DNA of 64,000 nucleotides from Psychrobacillus sp042885655 (lineage in GTDB: Bacteria; Bacillota; Bacilli; Bacillales_A; Planococcaceae): contig NZ_JBHVRO010000004.1 of the NCBI RefSeq assembly GCF_042885655.1, positions 62,001-126,000 of the forward strand, written 5' to 3'. A program made the position numbers and the translations under genes. The notes beneath the pieces are model-generated. The model was not told the origin of the DNA. It was given only the letters and a program-made list of their open reading frames with translations, and searched no databases. Below are positions 60,555 to 64,000 of this stretch, one piece after another. The first letter of the stretch is position 1; every line of letters starts with the position of its first letter.

Positions 60555-62288
60555 GTGAAAAAAAGTATTCAGCTTAATATGATTTTAATATTTTCATCAA
60601 TAGTTTTGTTATCATGCGTGGTTATAACTTACCTTAGTTATACTTCCTCTGTAAATTTAGTCGAAGATTCTTTAACTAATGTAGCTGGAAGTATTGCAAA
60701 GCAATCTTCTAAAATCATTGATATCAATAGGTATCAAAAAGAAATTAAAGTAGAACTCGGAGAAAATGAATATTATAAGGAATTGCGTACTGAATTGAAT
60801 GATATAAGAGAAAGAACTGGATTATCCTTTTTATATACAATTGGCCGTGAAGAAAATGGAAATGGATATGATTACTATTATTTAGTAGATGGTAAGCCTT
60901 TTGGAGATGTTAATGCATCACAATTAGGAGATGAAGAAGATGTGAATTTATATCCTAGTATTGCAAAAGCTTTTGACACAGGGGAATCACAAATTCAAAT
61001 CTCCAAGTCAGATGAATATGGAGCGCTTATCACTACATATATTCCTCTGAAGTCTAATTCCGGCGAAGTAATTGGTATAGTAGGTGCAGATTTAGATACA
61101 ACTCAAGTCTATGCCTCAATGGATTTATATAAGAAAAAAGTAATTACTACAACCCTAATTATCTTATTCGTAAGCGTAATTATCGTTTATTTATTTTCTT
61201 TCTACTTAGTAAAGCCGTTAAAGGAATTAATAAATAATGTTTCAAAAGTAGGTGAAGGAGAGCTTACTATTACACTTCAGACAAATCGTAAGGATGAAAT
61301 AGGGACTTTGACAATCGCATTTCAACGAATGATGGACAACCTTAAATCGGTTATTATGAACATTCATCAGAATTCAATTAAATTGGTGGACACGTCAAAT
61401 CAACTATTCAATAGCACAAACGAAGTAAAAGAAGGAAATCACCAAATTGCTATTACTATGACTGAATTAGCTAACGGGGTTGATGGTCAGGCGAATTCTG
61501 CAAATCAAGTTTCTGAGACAATGAATAATTTCATTAACCAAATTCAAGAAGCAAGTGACAAAGGAACAGAACTTACTCATTCATCCAATAAGGTGATTGA
61601 GTTAACGAATAATGGTTATCATTTGATGAGTGAATCAGAAAAGCAAATGGAAACAATTTATAATGGGGTAATGGGATCCATTGAAAAGGTTAAGGGATTA
61701 GACTTACAAACAAAAGAAATTTCGAAGTTAGTACAAGTGATTCAAGAAATTGCCGATCAAACAAATCTATTGGCGCTAAATGCTGCGATAGAAGCAGCAC
61801 GAGCTGGGGAGCATGGTAAAGGCTTTGCGGTTGTGGCGGATGAAGTTCGTAAATTAGCTGTGCAAGTTGCAGGTTCCGTAGGCAGTATTGTTGAGATTGT
61901 GGAAGGTGTGGAAAATGAATCCAATGAAACAGTAATCGCTTTACAACATAGCTATTCTCAGGTTGAAGAAGGAACAAAAAAGATTAAAAACACACGGGAA
62001 ACATTTAATGAAATCAACCAATCTGTATTAAGTATGCAAAAACAAATACATCATATTTCAGAGAGTTTTAATGTGACATTTAAACAAAGCAAAGAAATAA
62101 ATAACTCGATAGAGCAAGTTGTTTTAATAGCAGAAGAGTCATCATCAGGTGTTGATCAAGTATCAGCCTCTATTCAACAATCGACTAGTGTAATGGGTGA
62201 GATTGTAGCCTCTGCGGAATCTGTTGCAAAATTAGCTGAGGAGCTAAATCACTCTGTTATCCATTTTAAATTAAATGAAACGCAGTGA
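60555..62288 (+). CDS. Methyl-accepting chemotaxis protein
   Basis: A 577-residue transmembrane chemoreceptor: TM1 (about 9-31), an extracytoplasmic Cache-like sensor (to about 190) with 'RTGLSFLYTIGREENG' and 'YIPLKSNSGEVIGIVGADLD', TM2 (about 195-215), HAMP, and a signalling domain with the conserved hairpin tip 'IADQTNLLALNAAIEAARAGEHGKGFAVVADEVRKLA'. The frame opens at 60507, but GTG 60555 follows GAGGT at good spacing and places TM1 directly at the start. Ligand unknown; it implies motility. Confidence 0.9.
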   Translation: MKKSIQLNMILIFSSIVLLSCVVITYLSYTSSVNLVEDSLTNVAGSIAKQSSKIIDINRYQKEIKVELGENEYYKELRTELNDIRERTGLSFLYTIGREENGNGYDYYYLVDGKPFGDVNASQLGDEEDVNLYPSIAKAFDTGESQIQISKSDEYGALITTYIPLKSNSGEVIGIVGADLDTTQVYASMDLYKKKVITTTLIILFVSVIIVYLFSFYLVKPLKELINNVSKVGEGELTITLQTNRKDEIGTLTIAFQRMMDNLKSVIMNIHQNSIKLVDTSNQLFNSTNEVKEGNHQIAITMTELANGVDGQANSANQVSETMNNFINQIQEASDKGTELTHSSNKVIELTNNGYHLMSESEKQMETIYNGVMGSIEKVKGLDLQTKEISKLVQVIQEIADQTNLLALNAAIEAARAGEHGKGFAVVADEVRKLAVQVAGSVGSIVEIVEGVENESNETVIALQHSYSQVEEGTKKIKNTRETFNEINQSVLSMQKQIHHISESFNVTFKQSKEINNSIEQVVLIAEESSSGVDQVSASIQQSTSVMGEIVASAESVAKLAEELNHSVIHFKLNETQ

Positions 62289-62341
62289 AATAGTTAATTT
62301 ACTGGACTCCGTACGTTTGTAAATGGTTTAACTTAACTGAA

Positions 62342-62378
62342 GAGGCTATCCCAAAAGTTATATTTTTGGGATAGCCTC
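62342..62378. terminator. Terminator between chemoreceptor and efflux genes
   Basis: Arms GAGGCTATCCCAAAA and TTTTGGGATAGCCTC with a 7-base loop, a T-containing tail on the plus side and A/T on the other; suited to both converging genes. Confidence 0.85.
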
Positions 62379-62448
62379 AATTTAAAAAAGTATAATTTAC
62401 GATACCAGGTTCTTATTAATCTCTGAAGTACCGATCAATATTTTATGC

Positions 62449-63939
62449 TTACTTTGTAACCTCATTTTTTAGCTCAGTTTTAATTCCAGTTGTCCGCTTA
62501 AGGAACAGGGATAGAATAAATGCGACAACAGCAATACCAGTAGAAACTAAAAATGCATCGTTTATTCCTGAAATTGTTGCTTCCATCGTCACATGTTGCT
62601 GCAACTGTTGTAAAGCTTCTCCCGTAGGTGTAGCAGAAGAATTAGCCATAGCTTCTGATATCATTTCTTTCACATGTGTCGCCGTACGGTTAGACATAAT
62701 TGTAACGAGTAAACTACCACCAATAGCACCAGACACTTGTTGAATTGTATTGTTCATAGCTGTACCATGTGGTGTTAAAACTGCTGGTATTTGATTTAAA
62801 CCATTTGTCATAACAGGCATCATTACCATTGAAATACCTAACATACGAACAGAGTAAAGCACAACTAAATGAGTATAACTTGTTGAATCCGTTAGATGAC
62901 TAAATAAGTATGTTGTAACAATAACAATTGCTAAACCTATATATGCCATGATTTTAGGTCCGAATTTATCAAAAATTTTACCTGTAATTGGCATCATGAT
63001 CCCCATTATTAAAGCCCCAGGTAGCATCAATAAACCAGAATCCATCGCAGAAATTCCACGAATATTTTGAAGGTAAATTGGCATTAACAACATAGCAGAA
63101 AACATGGCAATACTTAGTGTAACCGAAATGGCAGAAGATAGAGCAAACATTGGATACTTATAAACTCTGAAATCTAGCATCGGCTCGCTAAGTTTGAATT
63201 GTCTAAGGATCAAGGTAACTAATGAGAGTACCCCTACAATAATAGTTAAGTAAACACTTGGGGCAGACCAACCATGATTACCAGCAGTACTAAATCCATA
63301 TAAAATTCCACCGAAACCTAAAGCAGATAAAACAACGGATAGTACATCGATTTTATCATGGCTCTTCTCTTTCTTATCTTTTAATTTAAAGAATCCTAAA
63401 ATCCACACTAAAACCATAACTGGGACCATCATTAAGAATAACACTGTCCAATCATAGTGTTGAATGATCCAACCAGATAATGTTGGTCCAATAGCAGGAG
63501 CAAAAATCATTACAATTCCAAACATCCCCATAGCAGAACCACGTTTTTCAGGTGGAAATGTAGTAAATAATACAGTCATTAAAAGTGGCATAATCAATGC
63601 TGCTCCTGAACCCTGAATCATTCGAGCAGCTAGTAAAATTGGAAAACTTGGTGCAAATCCACCGATTAATGTACCAACTATGAATAACCCCATGGCAGTC
63701 AAGAACAAGCGTCTTGCTGTATTTTTTTTAATTAGGAATGCAGTGGTAGGTATGACAATACCATTCACTAACATGTAACCAGTCGACAACCATTGGACCG
63801 TAGAAGGACTGACATCAAATTCTTTCATAATGGAAGGTAGAGCGACGTTCAATAGTGTATTACTTAGAAGAGCTACGAATGCTCCAGTCATTAATATTGC
63901 TAACAAACCATACGACGGTTTTGTTTGTTTTTCAGACAT
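62449..63939 (-). CDS. DHA2 family (EmrB/QacA-type) MFS multidrug transporter
   Basis: A 496-residue proton-driven exporter with about 14 membrane segments. It shows 'NTLLNVALPSIMKEFDVSPSTVQWLSTGYMLV' (TM1-2 with the motif D1 region), 'RMIQGSGAALIMPLLMTVLFTTFPPEKRGSAMGMFGIVM' and motif C 'APAIGPTLSGWIIQ'. Close to LmrB/MdeA-type pumps of Bacillales. ATG 63939 has AAAGGAG. A palindrome upstream may bind a TetR or MarR regulator. Confidence 0.9.
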   Translation of the reverse strand: MSEKQTKPSYGLLAILMTGAFVALLSNTLLNVALPSIMKEFDVSPSTVQWLSTGYMLVNGIVIPTTAFLIKKNTARRLFLTAMGLFIVGTLIGGFAPSFPILLAARMIQGSGAALIMPLLMTVLFTTFPPEKRGSAMGMFGIVMIFAPAIGPTLSGWIIQHYDWTVLFLMMVPVMVLVWILGFFKLKDKKEKSHDKIDVLSVVLSALGFGGILYGFSTAGNHGWSAPSVYLTIIVGVLSLVTLILRQFKLSEPMLDFRVYKYPMFALSSAISVTLSIAMFSAMLLMPIYLQNIRGISAMDSGLLMLPGALIMGIMMPITGKIFDKFGPKIMAYIGLAIVIVTTYLFSHLTDSTSYTHLVVLYSVRMLGISMVMMPVMTNGLNQIPAVLTPHGTAMNNTIQQVSGAIGGSLLVTIMSNRTATHVKEMISEAMANSSATPTGEALQQLQQHVTMEATISGINDAFLVSTGIAVVAFILSLFLKRTTGIKTELKNEVTK

Positions 63940-63972
63940 ATAGTAATCTCCTTTTATTCTTTTGTACTAATA

Positions 63973-63986
63973 GTTCATTTATGAAC
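63973..63986. promoter_or_regulatory. Palindromic operator candidate before the efflux gene
   Basis: GTTCATTTATGAAC is a perfect 6+2+6 inverted repeat 34 bases upstream of the efflux start codon, a usual place for a local repressor. The regulator gene is not in the window. Confidence 0.4.
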
Positions 63987-64000
63987 CTTTAGTTTTACAA

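Overview
The window looks like a chromosomal segment of a low-GC, motile, Gram-positive member of the Bacillales, most likely Planococcaceae or a close relative such as the Sporosarcina, Lysinibacillus or Psychrobacillus group. That placement is an inference. It rests on strong AGGAGG-type ribosome sites, frequent TTG and GTG starts, LCP, BceAB and VanZ proteins, a sigma-D type promoter, a perfect cre box, and a phenylalanine dehydrogenase of the kind known from Sporosarcina and Lysinibacillus. No rRNA, tRNA, transposase or CRISPR array was seen.

Layout. 1-5.5 kb: housekeeping and envelope genes (a frameshifted amj lipid II flippase, a SUKH protein, an LCP ligase, an unknown protein, a VanZ-RDD membrane protein). 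5.6-10.9 kb: a BceAB-type ABC transporter plus a YxeA-like protein, facing tail to tail a two-component system. 11-13 kb: M29 aminopeptidase and DinB-like protein. 13.3-28.1 kb: phenylacetate (paa) catabolism, with a paaK ligase that has lost its central part, a ferredoxin reductase/ferredoxin pair, paaABCD, an EthD-like protein, paaF, paaG, an aldehyde dehydrogenase, paaH, paaJ, another crotonase, the repressor paaX, paaY and an NMO/FabK-like flavoprotein. 28.5-35.1 kb: an operon of an FlK-like thioesterase, phenylalanine dehydrogenase and a complete E1alpha/E1beta/E2/E3 2-oxoacid dehydrogenase. 35.2-38.0 kb: a TrpXYZ-like ABC importer. 38.1-45.7 kb: 4-hydroxyphenylacetate (hpa) meta-cleavage genes. 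46-48.5 kb: a small oxidase-like membrane protein, a cation diffusion facilitator and a YqhV-like protein. 48.6-57.4 kb: an alpha-glucoside island (two GH13 glucosidases, ROK kinase, ABC importer without ATPase, LacI regulator). 58-64 kb: pgi, a BtuF-like protein without signal peptide, a chemoreceptor and a DHA2-type efflux pump.

How it may work together. The main hypothesis is one aromatic amino acid pathway. The importer brings in Phe or Tyr; PheDH makes the arylpyruvate; the linked 2-oxoacid dehydrogenase converts it straight to an arylacetyl-CoA. Phenylacetyl-CoA enters the paa route, so the ATP-dependent ligase PaaK is not needed, consistent with its decay. 4-Hydroxyphenylacetyl-CoA could be hydrolysed by the FlK-like thioesterase (or PaaY) to 4-hydroxyphenylacetate for the hpa route. 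An 18-bp motif, a direct repeat of YGTTAT with 11-bp period, lies in the same register just after the -10 boxes of the paaA and thioesterase-PheDH promoters and again in front of paaK, suggesting one regulator (PaaX is the obvious candidate). The thioesterase-PheDH leader also carries a perfect cre box.

The alpha-glucoside island lies between two direct copies of a roughly 290-bp GC-rich repeat, and related GC-rich palindromic repeats occur in several other intergenic gaps.
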